Shown: positions 30,630 to 40,873 of the stretch, piece after piece
Numbering within the stretch: the stretch's first letter is position 1
Layout: each line of letters begins with the position of its first letter
From: Bacteroides zhangwenhongii
Lineage (GTDB): Bacteria; Bacteroidota; Bacteroidia; Bacteroidales; Bacteroidaceae
Assembly: GCF_009193325.2 (NCBI RefSeq)
Contig: NZ_CP059856.1
Location: forward strand, 2,666,001 to 2,730,000
DNA length: 64,000 bases
Reading direction: 5' to 3'
The notes under the pieces: model-generated
The model's database searches: none
The model's input: the letters and a program-made list of their open reading frames with translations, nothing else
What the model was told of the DNA's origin: nothing
Position numbers and translations under genes: made by a program

Positions 30630-31463
30630 ATGGATAAGAAAGAATTATTTGAAAACATAAAACGCAAAAAATCATTCCTTTGTGTAGGGCTTGATACTGA
30701 CATCAAGAAAATTCCGGAACATCTGCTGAAAGAAGAAGATCCGATTTTTGCTTTCAATAAGGCAATCATCGACGCGACAGCCGATTTGTGCATAGCCTAC
30801 AAACCCAATTTGGCTTTTTACGAAAGTATGGGTGTAAAAGGATGGATCGCTTTTGAAAAGACAGTAAAGTATATCAAGGATAATTATCCGGATCAGTTCA
30901 TCATTGCCGATGCAAAACGTGGTGACATAGGAAACACTTCCGCCATGTATGCCCGTACTTTCTTCGAGGAACTGGATATCGACTCTGTAACCGTAGCTCC
31001 TTACATGGGAGAAGACAGTGTGACTCCGTTTCTTACTTACGACAACAAATGGGTTATCCTGTTGGCATTGACTTCCAACAAAGGATCTCATGACTTCCAA
31101 TTGACAGAAGATGCAAATGGCGAACGTCTGTTTGAAAAAGTACTGCGCAAATCACAGGAATGGGCAAACGATGACCGTATGATGTACGTAGTAGGTGCTA
31201 CTCAAGGACGTGCTTTTGAAGATATCCGCAAAATTGTTCCTGACCATTTCCTTCTCGTTCCCGGTATCGGAGCGCAAGGCGGCTCGCTCGAAGAAGTTTG
31301 CAAATATGGTATGAATAGCACTTGTGGATTGATTGTAAACTCTTCCCGTGGCATTATCTACGTAGATAAGACAGAAAAGTTTGCAGAAGCTGCCCGTACT
31401 GCCGCACAAGAAGTTCAGGCACAAATGGCAGAACAATTGAAGAGAGTGATTAACAATCAGTAA
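30630..31463 (+). CDS. pyrF: Orotidine 5'-phosphate decarboxylase
   Basis: The protein has 277 residues. [18 protein letters not shown] and the catalytic [14 protein letters not shown] (Asp-x-Lys-x-x-Asp network) mark the longer PyrF2 subfamily. [14 protein letters not shown] is the phosphate-binding loop. It converts OMP to UMP, the last step of pyrimidine synthesis. The next gene starts 4 bp later. Confidence 0.96.
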   Translation: MDKKELFENIKRKKSFLCVGLDTDIKKIPEHLLKEEDPIFAFNKAIIDATADLCIAYKPNLAFYESMGVKGWIAFEKTVKYIKDNYPDQFIIADAKRGDIGNTSAMYARTFFEELDIDSVTVAPYMGEDSVTPFLTYDNKWVILLALTSNKGSHDFQLTEDANGERLFEKVLRKSQEWANDDRMMYVVGATQGRAFEDIRKIVPDHFLLVPGIGAQGGSLEEVCKYGMNSTCGLIVNSSRGIIYVDKTEKFAEAARTAAQEVQAQMAEQLKRVINNQ

Positions 31464-31467
31464 TTAA

Positions 31468-32697
31468 GTGGTCTACGAAAGAAAGATAATTAACGACCCG
31501 GTATTCGGGTTCATTAATATACCCAAGGGATTACTGTATGATATTGTACGTCATCCCCTATTGCAGCGTCTTACCCGCATCAAGCAGGTAGGACTCTCAT
31601 CGGTAGTATATCCCGGTGCACAGCACACCCGTTTCCAACATTCACTGGGAGCATTCTACCTAATGAGCGAAGCAATCACCCAACTAGCGTCCAAAGGTAA
31701 TTTTATCTTTGACAGTGAAGCGGAAGCTGTGCAGGCTGCCATCCTTCTGCATGACATTGGGCATGGCCCATTCTCACACGTACTGGAGGATACAATCGTG
31801 AAAGGAATTCCTCACGAAGAAATTTCCCTCATGCTGATGGAACGGATGAACAAGGAGATGAACGGACAACTCAGTCTTGCCATCCAAATCTTCAAGGATG
31901 AATATCCAAAACGTTTCTTGCATCAGCTGGTTAGCGGGCAACTGGACATGGACCGGCTTGATTATCTTCGTCGTGACAGTTTTTATACAGGAGTAACAGA
32001 AGGAAACATCGGCTCTGCACGGATCATAAAAATGCTTGATGTGGCCGATGACCGTCTCGTAGTCGAGTCTAAAGGTATCTATTCCATAGAGAACTTTCTT
32101 ACGGCACGCCGTCTGATGTATTGGCAAGTATACCTGCACAAAACTTCGGTCGCATACGAAAAAATGTTGATCAGTACTCTTCTACGCGCTAAAGAACTAG
32201 CCTCACAAGGAATAGAACTGTTCGCATCGCCTGCATTACGTTTCTTCCTTTACAACGACATCACTCCTACAGAATTCTACAGCAATCCCGATTGCCTGGA
32301 GAATTTTATCCAGCTGGATGACAATGATATCTGGACGGCTTTGAAAGTATGGAGCACACATACCGATAAAGTACTTTCTACTTTAAGTATGGGAATGATT
32401 AACCGAAATATCTTCAAAGTGGAAATTTCGTCGGAACCGATTAGTGAGGACAGAAAAAAAGAATTAACTTTGCAAATCAGCCAACAACTAGACATCCCCC
32501 TTTCCGAAGCGAACTATTTTGTTTCTACCCCCAGCATCGAAAAGAATATGTACGACCCGGCAGATGACAGTATTGACATTATCTATAACGACGGCACAAT
32601 CAAAAACATAGCCGAAGCTTCGGACATGCTGAACATCTCATTATTGTCCAAAAAGGTAAAGAAATACTATCTCTGTTACCAGAGATTACACAGATAA
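31468..32697 (+). CDS. HD-domain phosphohydrolase
   Basis: The protein has 409 residues and starts with GTG at 31468, 4 bp after pyrF; no in-frame ATG upstream is available. The metal-binding HD motifs are FQHSLGAFYLM (His), LLHDIGHGPFSH (His-Asp) and DMDRLDYLRRDSFYTG (Asp). This is the pattern of SAMHD1/YwfO-like dNTP triphosphohydrolases. Substrate is probably a nucleotide; precise specificity is unknown. Confidence 0.9.
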   Translation: MVYERKIINDPVFGFINIPKGLLYDIVRHPLLQRLTRIKQVGLSSVVYPGAQHTRFQHSLGAFYLMSEAITQLASKGNFIFDSEAEAVQAAILLHDIGHGPFSHVLEDTIVKGIPHEEISLMLMERMNKEMNGQLSLAIQIFKDEYPKRFLHQLVSGQLDMDRLDYLRRDSFYTGVTEGNIGSARIIKMLDVADDRLVVESKGIYSIENFLTARRLMYWQVYLHKTSVAYEKMLISTLLRAKELASQGIELFASPALRFFLYNDITPTEFYSNPDCLENFIQLDDNDIWTALKVWSTHTDKVLSTLSMGMINRNIFKVEISSEPISEDRKKELTLQISQQLDIPLSEANYFVSTPSIEKNMYDPADDSIDIIYNDGTIKNIAEASDMLNISLLSKKVKKYYLCYQRLHR

Positions 32698-32779
32698 GTA
32701 TAAAATATTCATTCAATAACACGGAAATCTGAAAAAAAAGTCCGTTATTTGTGAACTAATTAAATTTTAAATAAAAGAC

Positions 32780-33820
32780 ATGGAGTTCTCGGCTAAGCAA
32801 ATTGCAGAATTTATCCAAGGGGAAATCATTGGAGACGAAAACGCTACGGTACATACATTCGCTAAAATTGAAGAGGGAATGCCCGGAGCTATTTCTTTCC
32901 TGTCGAACCCTAAATATACACCTTATATCTACGAAACACAATCAAGCATTGTTCTGGTTAACAAGGATTTTACTCCTGAACATGAAATCAAAGCCACTCT
33001 TATCAAAGTGGACAATGCATACGAAAGCCTGGCGAAACTGCTCAATCTCTACGAAACGAGCAAACCTAAAAAACAAGGTATCGATTCACTAGCATTTGTC
33101 GCCCCCAGTGCCAAGATTGGTGAGAATGTATATATTGGTGCTTTTGCCTATATCGGTGAAAATACCGTAATTGGAAATAACACCCAGATTTATCCGCATA
33201 CTTTTGTTGGAGACGGCGTGAAAATAGGTGATAATTGTCTGCTTTACTCAAATGTCAACATCTACCACGACTGCCGTATAGGTAATGAATGTATCCTGCA
33301 TTCAGGTGCTGTGATCGGGGCGGACGGATTTGGCTTTGCTCCTACTCCGAACGGATACGATAAGATTCCTCAAATCGGAATCGTGATTCTGGAAGATAAA
33401 GTGGATATAGGCGCCAATACCTGTGTAGACCGTGCTACAATGGGAGCTACAATAGTACATAGTGGTGCTAAAATAGATAATCTGGTGCAGATAGCACATA
33501 ATGATGAAATAGGTTCACATACGGTAATGGCTGCGCAAGTCGGTATTGCCGGCTCTACAAAAATCGGTGAATGGTGTATGTTCGGCGGTCAGGTCGGTAT
33601 TGCCGGACACATCAAAATAGGGGATAAAGTAGGATTGGGTGCACAATCCGGTGTTCCCGGAGACATCAAATCCGGAAGCCAGCTAATCGGAACTCCACCT
33701 ATGGACCCCAAACAATATTTCAAAGCATCCATCGTAAGAAAAAGCCTGCCGGATATGCAGAAGGAGCTACGTGACCTGCGCAAAGAAATCGAAGAATTAA
33801 AACAACTATTAAATAAGTAA
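32780..33820 (+). CDS. lpxD: UDP-3-O-acylglucosamine N-acyltransferase
   Basis: The protein has 346 residues. An N-terminal uridine-binding domain (about 1-100) is followed by a left-handed beta-helix of hexapeptide repeats (about 100-310) and a C-terminal helical extension. [18 protein letters not shown] holds the catalytic histidine. It adds the N-linked 3-hydroxyacyl chain in lipid A synthesis. lpxC/fabZ begins 3 bp after it, then lpxA, so this is a lipid A operon. Confidence 0.95.
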   Translation: MEFSAKQIAEFIQGEIIGDENATVHTFAKIEEGMPGAISFLSNPKYTPYIYETQSSIVLVNKDFTPEHEIKATLIKVDNAYESLAKLLNLYETSKPKKQGIDSLAFVAPSAKIGENVYIGAFAYIGENTVIGNNTQIYPHTFVGDGVKIGDNCLLYSNVNIYHDCRIGNECILHSGAVIGADGFGFAPTPNGYDKIPQIGIVILEDKVDIGANTCVDRATMGATIVHSGAKIDNLVQIAHNDEIGSHTVMAAQVGIAGSTKIGEWCMFGGQVGIAGHIKIGDKVGLGAQSGVPGDIKSGSQLIGTPPMDPKQYFKASIVRKSLPDMQKELRDLRKEIEELKQLLNK

Positions 33821-33823
33821 CCA

Positions 33824-35209
33824 ATGCTGAAACAAAAAACGCTGAAAGATAGCTTTTCACTGAGCGGGAAAGGTCTTCACACTGGACTTGATCTCACTGT
33901 AACATTCAATCCGGCTCCGGACAATCACGGATATAAAATCCAACGTATTGACGTAGAAGGACAACCAATAATCGATGCAGTAGCCGACAATGTGGTGGAA
34001 ACCACACGTGGCACTGTTTTGTCGAAGAATGGAGTTAAAGTAAGCACCGTGGAACATGGTATGGCAGCCCTTTACGCATTGGGCATTGATAACTGTCTTA
34101 TCCAAGTAAACGGCCCGGAATTTCCGATATTGGATGGTAGTGCACAATATTATGTACAAGAAATAGAACGTGTAGGAACAGTAGAACAGAATGCTGTCAA
34201 AGACTTTTATATTATCAAATCTAAAATAGAGTTCCGGGATGAAACGACCGGTTCATCCATCATCGTATTGCCGGATGAGAATTTTAGCTTGAATGTACTG
34301 GTTTCCTACGATTCAACCATCATTCCGAATCAGTTTGCAACACTCGAAGATATGCATAAATTCAAAGACGAAGTGGCTGCCAGCCGTACTTTCGTCTTTG
34401 TTCGCGAAATAGAACCGTTACTTTCCGCCGGCCTGATTAAAGGTGGCGACTTGGATAACGCTATCGTAATCTACGAACGTAAGATGTCGCAAGAAAGTTT
34501 CGATAAGTTGGCAGATGTGATGGGAGTACCCCATATGGACGCCAACCAGTTAGGCTATATTAATCACAAGCCATTGGTTTGGCCGAACGAATGTGCCCGT
34601 CACAAATTACTTGATGTTATCGGTGACCTTGCTTTAATCGGTAAACCGATCAAAGGACGTATCATCGCTACCCGTCCCGGACATACGATCAACAACAAAT
34701 TCGCCCGTCAGATGCGGAAAGAAATCCGTCTGCACGAAATCCAGGCACCGGGCTATGACTGCAATCGGGAACCGGTAATGGATGTAAACCGTATCCGTGA
34801 GCTACTACCTCACCGTTATCCGTTCCAATTGGTGGACAAAGTAATTGAAATTGGTGCCAACTATATTGTAGGCGTCAAGAATATCACTGCTAATGAACCT
34901 TTCTTCCAAGGTCATTTTCCACAAGAACCCGTTATGCCGGGTGTACTTCAGGTAGAGGCTATGGCACAGGTCGGAGGTTTGCTTGTTCTCAACTCTGTTG
35001 ATGAACCGGAACGTTATTCTACTTATTTCATGAAGATAGACGGTGTGAAATTCCGCCAGAAAGTAGTGCCGGGAGATACACTGATTTTCCGTGTGGAATT
35101 GTTAGCCCCCATCCGTCGTGGAATCTCTACCATGAAAGGTTATGCATTTGTTGGAGAGAAAGTGGTTTGCGAAGCTGAATTCATGGCACAAATAGTAAAA
35201 AACAAGTAA
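33824..35209 (+). CDS. lpxC/fabZ: Fused UDP-3-O-acyl-GlcNAc deacetylase / 3-hydroxyacyl-ACP dehydratase
   Basis: The protein has 461 residues. LpxC occupies about 1-300, with STVEHGMAALYALGIDNC (zinc histidine) and GPEFPILDGSA; FabZ occupies about 315-461, with LLPHRYPFQLVDKV and the catalytic GHFPQEPVMPGVLQVEAMAQ. LpxC commits UDP-GlcNAc to lipid A; FabZ serves fatty acid elongation. The fusion is a recognised feature of Bacteroidetes and couples supply of hydroxyacyl chains to lipid A. Gene spacing with lpxD is 3 bp. Confidence 0.96.
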   Translation: MLKQKTLKDSFSLSGKGLHTGLDLTVTFNPAPDNHGYKIQRIDVEGQPIIDAVADNVVETTRGTVLSKNGVKVSTVEHGMAALYALGIDNCLIQVNGPEFPILDGSAQYYVQEIERVGTVEQNAVKDFYIIKSKIEFRDETTGSSIIVLPDENFSLNVLVSYDSTIIPNQFATLEDMHKFKDEVAASRTFVFVREIEPLLSAGLIKGGDLDNAIVIYERKMSQESFDKLADVMGVPHMDANQLGYINHKPLVWPNECARHKLLDVIGDLALIGKPIKGRIIATRPGHTINNKFARQMRKEIRLHEIQAPGYDCNREPVMDVNRIRELLPHRYPFQLVDKVIEIGANYIVGVKNITANEPFFQGHFPQEPVMPGVLQVEAMAQVGGLLVLNSVDEPERYSTYFMKIDGVKFRQKVVPGDTLIFRVELLAPIRRGISTMKGYAFVGEKVVCEAEFMAQIVKNK

Positions 35210-35228
35210 TTAACAATTGGAAATTCAA

Positions 35229-35996
35229 ATGATAAGTCCTTTAGCGTATATCCATCCCGAAGCTAAAATAGGGGAAAATGTAGAAATTGCGCCTTTTGTA
35301 TTCATAGATAAAAACGTGGTTATCGGCGACAATAATAAAATTATGGCTAATGCCAATATTTTATATGGCTCGCGTATCGGTAACGGAAACACTATATTTC
35401 CGGGAGCCGTCATTGGGGCCATCCCGCAAGACCTTAAATTTCGCGGAGAAGAATCAACCGCTGAAATCGGAGACAACAACCTGATTCGCGAAAACGTAAC
35501 AATCAACCGTGGTACGGCAGCTAAAGGGCGCACGATTGTGGGAAGCAACAACTTACTGATGGAGGGTGTGCACGTAGCGCACGATGCATTAGTGGGAAAC
35601 GGATGTATCATAGGCAATTCTACCAAAATGGCAGGCGAAATCGTGATTGACGACAATGCAATCGTCAGTGCTAACGTATTGATGCACCAATTTTGTCATG
35701 TAGGTAGTCATGTAATGATTCAAGGCGGATGTCGTTTCAGCAAAGATATCCCTCCTTACATCATCGCAGGACGCGAACCGATCGCCTTCAGTGGTATCAA
35801 CATCATCGGTCTGCGCCGTCGCGGTTTTGCCAATGAAGTGATCGAAAGAATTCACAATGCCTATCGTATCATCTATCAAAGTGGTTTGAATACGACAGAA
35901 GCATTAAAGAAAATTGAAGATGAATTTGAAAAGAGTCCGGAGATTGACTATATTATCAACTTCATCCGTAACTCAGAGCGTGGCATTATTAAATAA
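35229..35996 (+). CDS. lpxA: UDP-N-acetylglucosamine acyltransferase
   Basis: The protein has 255 residues from the ATG at 35229; a TTG at 35217 is an unlikely start. Left-handed beta-helix hexapeptide repeats fill residues about 5-190, and VHVAHDALVGNG contains the catalytic histidine. The final helical part matches LpxA (LRRRGFANEVIERI). It transfers the first 3-hydroxyacyl chain to UDP-GlcNAc. It follows lpxC/fabZ by 19 bp. Confidence 0.96.
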   Translation: MISPLAYIHPEAKIGENVEIAPFVFIDKNVVIGDNNKIMANANILYGSRIGNGNTIFPGAVIGAIPQDLKFRGEESTAEIGDNNLIRENVTINRGTAAKGRTIVGSNNLLMEGVHVAHDALVGNGCIIGNSTKMAGEIVIDDNAIVSANVLMHQFCHVGSHVMIQGGCRFSKDIPPYIIAGREPIAFSGINIIGLRRRGFANEVIERIHNAYRIIYQSGLNTTEALKKIEDEFEKSPEIDYIINFIRNSERGIIK

Positions 35997-36017
35997 ACAG
36001 TTCAAAATAGTCATATT

Positions 36018-36572
36018 ATGATATACAGATTTACTATTATATCTGATGAAGTTGACGATTTTGTCAGAGAAATACAAATTGACCCGGAAGCTACTTTCTT
36101 TGACTTCCATGAGGCAATACTGAAATCAGCAGGGTATACAAACGACCAGATGACTTCTTTCTTTATCTGCGATGATGATTGGGAAAAAGAAAAAGAAGTA
36201 ACTCTGGAAGAAATGGATGACAATCCCGAAATGGATAGCTGGGTGATGAAAGAAACTACAATCAGCGAATTAGTAGAAGATGAGAAGCAGAAATTACTCT
36301 ACGTATTCGATTACATGACAGAACGTTGTTTCTTCATCGAACTATCTGAGATTATCACCGGAAAGAATATGACAGGTGCCAAATGTACCAAGAAATCCGG
36401 AGAAGCTCCCAAACAGACTGTAGATTTTGAAGAAATGGCTGCTAGCGGCGGTTCGCTTGATTTAGATGAAAATTTCTATGGCGACCAAGACTTCGATATG
36501 GAAGACTTCGACCAAGAAGGATTCGATATCGGTGGCGATGCAGGTAGCCCTTATGATGAAGATAAATATTAA
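36018..36572 (+). CDS. Plasmid pRiA4b ORF-3-like protein with acidic tail
   Basis: The protein has 184 residues. Residues 1-120 resemble the pRiA4b ORF-3-like fold (IYRFTIISDEVDDFVREIQI, YVFDYMTERCFFIELSEI). The last 50 residues are strongly acidic, rich in Asp, Glu, Phe and Gly. Function unknown. It is conserved beside lipid A genes here, 21 bp after lpxA, and carries no sign of being on a mobile element despite the family name. The acidic tail may be a protein-interaction segment. Confidence 0.78.
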   Translation: MIYRFTIISDEVDDFVREIQIDPEATFFDFHEAILKSAGYTNDQMTSFFICDDDWEKEKEVTLEEMDDNPEMDSWVMKETTISELVEDEKQKLLYVFDYMTERCFFIELSEIITGKNMTGAKCTKKSGEAPKQTVDFEEMAASGGSLDLDENFYGDQDFDMEDFDQEGFDIGGDAGSPYDEDKY

Positions 36573-36578
36573 TTTAAC

Positions 36579-36644
36579 GATTAGTGATTTAATGATAAGT
36601 GTGGTAAAGGTTCGTTTTATCCACAGATCATTAAATCACTAATC
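36579..36644. repeat. Perfect 18-bp inverted repeat between the pRiA4b-like gene and miaA
   Basis: Arms 36579-36596 and 36627-36644 are exact reverse complements (GATTAGTGATTTAATGAT and its complement) with a 30-bp interior. TAAC/GTTA outside extends the symmetry. It begins 6 bp after the stop codon. Confidence 0.85.
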
Positions 36645-36669
36645 TGTTACCATTAACCACTTATCCCCC

Positions 36670-37569
36670 TTGCCTACTCTCATTGTTCTTATAGGTCCTA
36701 CCGGTGTAGGAAAAACAGAATTAAGCCTACGGATAGCAGAGTCTTTTCAAACAAGCATTGTATCTGCTGATTCAAGACAACTTTATGCCGAATTAAAGAT
36801 AGGTACGGCAGCTCCTACTCCCGACCAACTCAAACGTGTACCTCATTATTTGGTCGGTACGCTTCATTTGACAGATTATTACAGTGCCGCTCAATATGAA
36901 ACGGAAGCGTTGGAAATCCTCGATAAGTTATTTACGCAACACGAGGTCGTGGTTCTTACCGGTGGCTCAATGATGTATGTAGACGCTATCTGTAAAGGTA
37001 TCGACGATATTCCTACCGTTGATGCGGAAACCCGCCAACTCATGCTACAGAAATATGAGGAGGAAGGACTTGAACAACTCTGTGCAGAACTTCGCCTGCT
37101 GGATCCGGAATATTATCGGATAGTCGATCTGAAGAATCCCAAACGGGTAATTCATGCATTGGAAATTTGTTATATGACCGGACGGACTTATACTTCGTTC
37201 CGCACCCAACAAAAGAAAGAACGTCCGTTCCGCATTATTAAAATAGGATTAACCCGTGACCGAGAAGAGTTGTATGACCGTATTAACCGTCGGGTAGATA
37301 TGATGATGGAAGAAGGATTACTGGAAGAAGTACGCTCGGTACTTCCCTATCGCCACCTCAATTCGCTCAACACAGTAGGTTATAAAGAGCTGTTCAAGTA
37401 TCTGGATGGAGAATGGGAACTCCCCTTTGCCATAGATAAAATCAAGCAAAACTCCCGCATTTATTCGCGTAAACAGATGACTTGGTTCAAACGAGATGAA
37501 GAAATACAATGGTTCCATCCGGAACAAGAAACGGAGATACTGGCGTACCTCCATCAACAAATAGGGTGA
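36670..37569 (+). CDS. miaA: tRNA dimethylallyltransferase
   Basis: The protein has 299 residues. The P-loop [11 protein letters not shown] is near residue 8, followed by [16 protein letters not shown] and [18 protein letters not shown], all DPT signatures. It adds the isopentenyl group to A37 of tRNAs reading UNN codons. The start is TTG at 36670; I see no in-frame ATG nearby, and the P-loop begins almost at once, so this start is credible. Confidence 0.93.
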   Translation: MPTLIVLIGPTGVGKTELSLRIAESFQTSIVSADSRQLYAELKIGTAAPTPDQLKRVPHYLVGTLHLTDYYSAAQYETEALEILDKLFTQHEVVVLTGGSMMYVDAICKGIDDIPTVDAETRQLMLQKYEEEGLEQLCAELRLLDPEYYRIVDLKNPKRVIHALEICYMTGRTYTSFRTQQKKERPFRIIKIGLTRDREELYDRINRRVDMMMEEGLLEEVRSVLPYRHLNSLNTVGYKELFKYLDGEWELPFAIDKIKQNSRIYSRKQMTWFKRDEEIQWFHPEQETEILAYLHQQIG

Positions 37570-37682
37570 CATTGCAAGCAGTTTCTTCTCGAGTCCACAG
37601 TGACAATATTTAAAGTCCTTTTCACAAAGAGATTGAAACTTCCCAATAATCCTTATCAAATCTGCATAAAAATCCATCAGGT

Positions 37683-37713
37683 TTTGTCGAATCTAAGTTT
37701 ATTGTTACTTTTG
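37683..37713 (+). promoter_or_regulatory. Promoter of the DPP4-like peptidase gene
   Basis: TTTG (37683-37686) and TACTTTTG (37706-37713) are separated by 19 bp, a full match to the Bacteroides -33/-7 consensus. The ATG used is at 37753, so the leader is about 30 nt. This rules out the in-frame upstream start at 37600. Confidence 0.75.
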
Positions 37714-37752
37714 CAATTACGAATAAAAACCAAAACCGAATTAAAAAAGCAG

Positions 37753-39963
37753 ATGAAAAAGATCAGCATCACTCTATTACTCTGCCTTCTCTGTCTGACA
37801 GGAATGGCACAAGGACAAAAGGCACTCGATTTAAAAGATATCACCTCGGGACGTTTCCGTCCGGAAAACATTCAAGGCGTAATTCCGATGCCTGATGGAG
37901 AACATTACACACAAATGAATGATGACGGCACTCAAATCATCAAATATTCTTTCAAGACAGGTGAAAAAGTAGAGGTGATCTTCGATGTAAAGACTGCCCG
38001 CGAATGTGATTTCAAGCACTTCGACAGCTATCAGTTCTCACCCGACGGAAAAAAACTACTGATTGCCACCAAGACGACCCCGATTTATCGGCACTCATAT
38101 ACAGCTGTACATTACATCTACCCTTTGAAACGAAATGATAAGGGCGTTACGACAAACAACATTATTGAACGGCTGTCTGACGGCGGACCTCAACAGGTCC
38201 CCGTCTTTTCTCCGGACGGAACAATGATAGCTTTTGTCCGCGATAACAATATCTTTCTTGTGAAACTGCTTTATGGCAATAGTGAAAACCAGGTTACCGA
38301 AGACGGTAAACAGAACTCTATTATCAACGGTATCCCAGACTGGGTGTATGAAGAAGAATTCAGTTTTAACCGTGCGTTGGAATTCAGTGCTGATAATACG
38401 CAAATCGCTTACATCCGTTTTGATGAATCGGCAGTACCGTCCTATTCTTTTCCGGTATTTGCCGGACAAGCACCCCACATTAATGCTTTGAAGGACTATC
38501 CGGGTGAATATACCTACAAGTATCCGAAAGCCGGATATCCGAATTCCAAAGTCGAGGTACGCACTTATGATATCAAATCGCACGTCACCCGCACAATGAA
38601 ACTTCCGTTGGATCCGGATGGATACATTCCCCGCATCCGCTTTACCAAAGACGCCAACAAGCTGGCCATCATGACACTGAACCGTCATCAGGACCGCTTC
38701 GATCTTTATTTTGCCGATCCACGTTCAACACTTTGCAAACTGGTACTACGTGATGAATCACCCTATTATATCAAGGAGAATATCTTCGATAATATCGAAT
38801 TCTATCCTGAATATTTCAGTTTGCTCAGCGAGCGTGACGGTTATAGCCACCTCTATTGGTACAGTATGGGAGGTAATCTGATCAAAAAGGTTACAAACGG
38901 CAAATACGAAGTAAAAGACTTCTTGGGATATGACGAAGAGGACGGATCTTTCTATTACACCAGCAATGAAGAAAGTCCTTTGCGTAAAGCAGTCTACAAG
39001 ATAGATAAGAAAGGTAAAAAGACCAAGCTGTCTCAAAAAAGCGGAACCAATACCCCGCTCTTCAGCAAATCAATGAAATACTACATGAATAAGTTTACGA
39101 GTCTTGATACTCCCATGTTGGTTACGTTGAATGACAATTCGGGTAAGACTCTCAAAACATTGGTTACGAATGACAAGTTGAAACAGACCCTGTCCGGATA
39201 TGCTGTGCCGCAGAAAGAATTCTTTACTTTCCAGACTACGGATGGTGTAACCTTGAACGGATGGATGATGAAACCTGTTAATTTCTCCGCATCGAAGAAA
39301 TATCCGGTGTTGATGTATCAATATAGCGGACCGGGCTCGCAACAAGTATTGGATACATGGGGAATCAGTTGGGAAACCTATATGGCGAGTCTCGGCTACA
39401 TCGTAGTATGCGTGGATGGTCGGGGAACAGGAGGACGCGGAGAAGCCTTCGAGAAATGTACCTATCTGAAAATCGGAGTAAAAGAAGCCAGAGACCAAGT
39501 GGAGACCGCTCTCTATCTCGGTAAACAAGCATACGTGGATAAAGACCGGATCGGTATTTGGGGATGGAGCTACGGCGGATACATGACTCTAATGAGCATG
39601 AGCGAAGGTACTCCCGTTTTCAAGGCAGGCGTAGCCGTTGCCGCACCGACCGACTGGCGTTTTTATGACACTATTTATACCGAACGTTTCATGCGTACTC
39701 CCAAAGAGAATGCAGAAGGATACAAGGCCTCATCCGCTTTTACCCGTGCCGACAAACTGCATGGCAACTTGTTGCTCGTACACGGTATGGCAGATGACAA
39801 CGTTCATTTCCAGAATTGTGCAGAGTATGCCGAGCAGCTGGTACAACTCGGAAAACAGTTTGATATGCAGATTTATACCAATCGCAATCACGGAATATAC
39901 GGTGGAAACACGCGTCAGCACTTATACACCCGATTGACTAACTTCTTCTTGAACAATTTGTAA
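37753..39963 (+). CDS. Dipeptidyl peptidase IV-type S9 prolyl peptidase
   Basis: The protein has 736 residues from 37753, with a signal peptide (MKKISITLLLCLLCLTGMAQ) for export. An eight-bladed propeller (about 60-480) is followed by an alpha/beta-hydrolase domain. The triad is Ser606 in GWSYGGY, Asp681 in HGMADDNVH and His713 in NRNHGIYGG; spacings from Asp to His equal those of human DPP4. DYPGEYTYKYPKAG and DWVYEEEF hold the substrate Glu pair region. It removes X-Pro dipeptides from peptides in the periplasm or outside. It ends overlapping the lipA ATG by one base. Confidence 0.94.
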   Translation: MKKISITLLLCLLCLTGMAQGQKALDLKDITSGRFRPENIQGVIPMPDGEHYTQMNDDGTQIIKYSFKTGEKVEVIFDVKTARECDFKHFDSYQFSPDGKKLLIATKTTPIYRHSYTAVHYIYPLKRNDKGVTTNNIIERLSDGGPQQVPVFSPDGTMIAFVRDNNIFLVKLLYGNSENQVTEDGKQNSIINGIPDWVYEEEFSFNRALEFSADNTQIAYIRFDESAVPSYSFPVFAGQAPHINALKDYPGEYTYKYPKAGYPNSKVEVRTYDIKSHVTRTMKLPLDPDGYIPRIRFTKDANKLAIMTLNRHQDRFDLYFADPRSTLCKLVLRDESPYYIKENIFDNIEFYPEYFSLLSERDGYSHLYWYSMGGNLIKKVTNGKYEVKDFLGYDEEDGSFYYTSNEESPLRKAVYKIDKKGKKTKLSQKSGTNTPLFSKSMKYYMNKFTSLDTPMLVTLNDNSGKTLKTLVTNDKLKQTLSGYAVPQKEFFTFQTTDGVTLNGWMMKPVNFSASKKYPVLMYQYSGPGSQQVLDTWGISWETYMASLGYIVVCVDGRGTGGRGEAFEKCTYLKIGVKEARDQVETALYLGKQAYVDKDRIGIWGWSYGGYMTLMSMSEGTPVFKAGVAVAAPTDWRFYDTIYTERFMRTPKENAEGYKASSAFTRADKLHGNLLLVHGMADDNVHFQNCAEYAEQLVQLGKQFDMQIYTNRNHGIYGGNTRQHLYTRLTNFFLNNL

Positions 39964-40811
39964 TGGCTGACAGAGTACGTAAGCCTGAATGGCTGAAAAT
40001 TAATATCGGTGCCAACGAACGGTACACTGAAACCAAACGAATAGTTGACTCCCACTGCCTGCACACAATCTGCAGCAGTGGGCGTTGCCCCAATATGGGA
40101 GAATGCTGGGGGAAAGGAACGGCTACTTTCATGATCGGCGGTGACATCTGCACCCGCAGTTGTAAGTTTTGCAACACACAGACCGGTCGGCCACATCCGC
40201 TGGATAGTAACGAACCTACTCATGTGGCAGAGTCTATCGCACTCATGAAACTCGACCATGCTGTCATCACTTCCGTAGACCGTGACGACCTCCCGGACTT
40301 GGGGGCCGAACATTGGGCACGTACCATCCGCGAGATAAAGCGCCTGAATCCTCAGACTACCATCGAAGTGCTGATACCCGATTTTCAAGGAAAAACGGAA
40401 CTGGTAGATCTCGTGATAGAGGCCCATCCCGACATTATTTCACACAATATGGAAACCGTACGCCGCATTAGTCCGCTAGTGCGCAGTGCAGCCAACTACG
40501 ACACAAGTCTGCAAGTAATCGGCCGCATCTCTTCCAAAGGAGTGAAATCAAAAAGCGGCATTATGGTCGGTTTAGGAGAAACTCCAGAAGAAGTGGAAAC
40601 ATTGATGGATGACTTATTGACTGTCGGTTGCCAGATTCTTACTATCGGACAATACCTGCAACCCAGCCACCGTCATTATCCCGTTGCAGAATACGTAACT
40701 CCCCTCCAATTTGCGAAATACAAAACAATCGGTTTAGAAAAAGGATTTAACATTGTAGAGAGCGCTCCCCTTGTCCGTTCATCCTACCATGCAGAGAAAC
40801 ACATCCGTTAG
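39963..40811 (+). CDS. lipA: Lipoyl synthase
   Basis: The protein has 282 residues. The radical-SAM cluster motif is CTRSCKFC, and the auxiliary cluster motif CLHTICSSGRCPNMGEC precedes it, as in LipA. The C-terminal RSSYHAEK contains the serine that ligates the auxiliary cluster. It inserts two sulfurs into octanoyl groups on lipoyl proteins. It overlaps the DPP4-like stop by one base, so translation may be coupled. Confidence 0.96.
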   Translation: MADRVRKPEWLKINIGANERYTETKRIVDSHCLHTICSSGRCPNMGECWGKGTATFMIGGDICTRSCKFCNTQTGRPHPLDSNEPTHVAESIALMKLDHAVITSVDRDDLPDLGAEHWARTIREIKRLNPQTTIEVLIPDFQGKTELVDLVIEAHPDIISHNMETVRRISPLVRSAANYDTSLQVIGRISSKGVKSKSGIMVGLGETPEEVETLMDDLLTVGCQILTIGQYLQPSHRHYPVAEYVTPLQFAKYKTIGLEKGFNIVESAPLVRSSYHAEKHIR

Positions 40812-40873
40812 CAAACAAAACACAGGCACTATTTGTTTTATAAGCAGAACCGACAAATAAACATTAAGTAGAG

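Noticed and set aside
36018..36572. Transposon passenger gene
   Set aside because: Despite the family name there is no transposase, terminal repeat or composition change around it.
37600..37752. Upstream extension of the DPP4-like gene
   Set aside because: The extension is basic and hydrophobic without a signal pattern. It overlaps the promoter at 37683-37713, while a clear signal peptide begins at the ATG at 37753.
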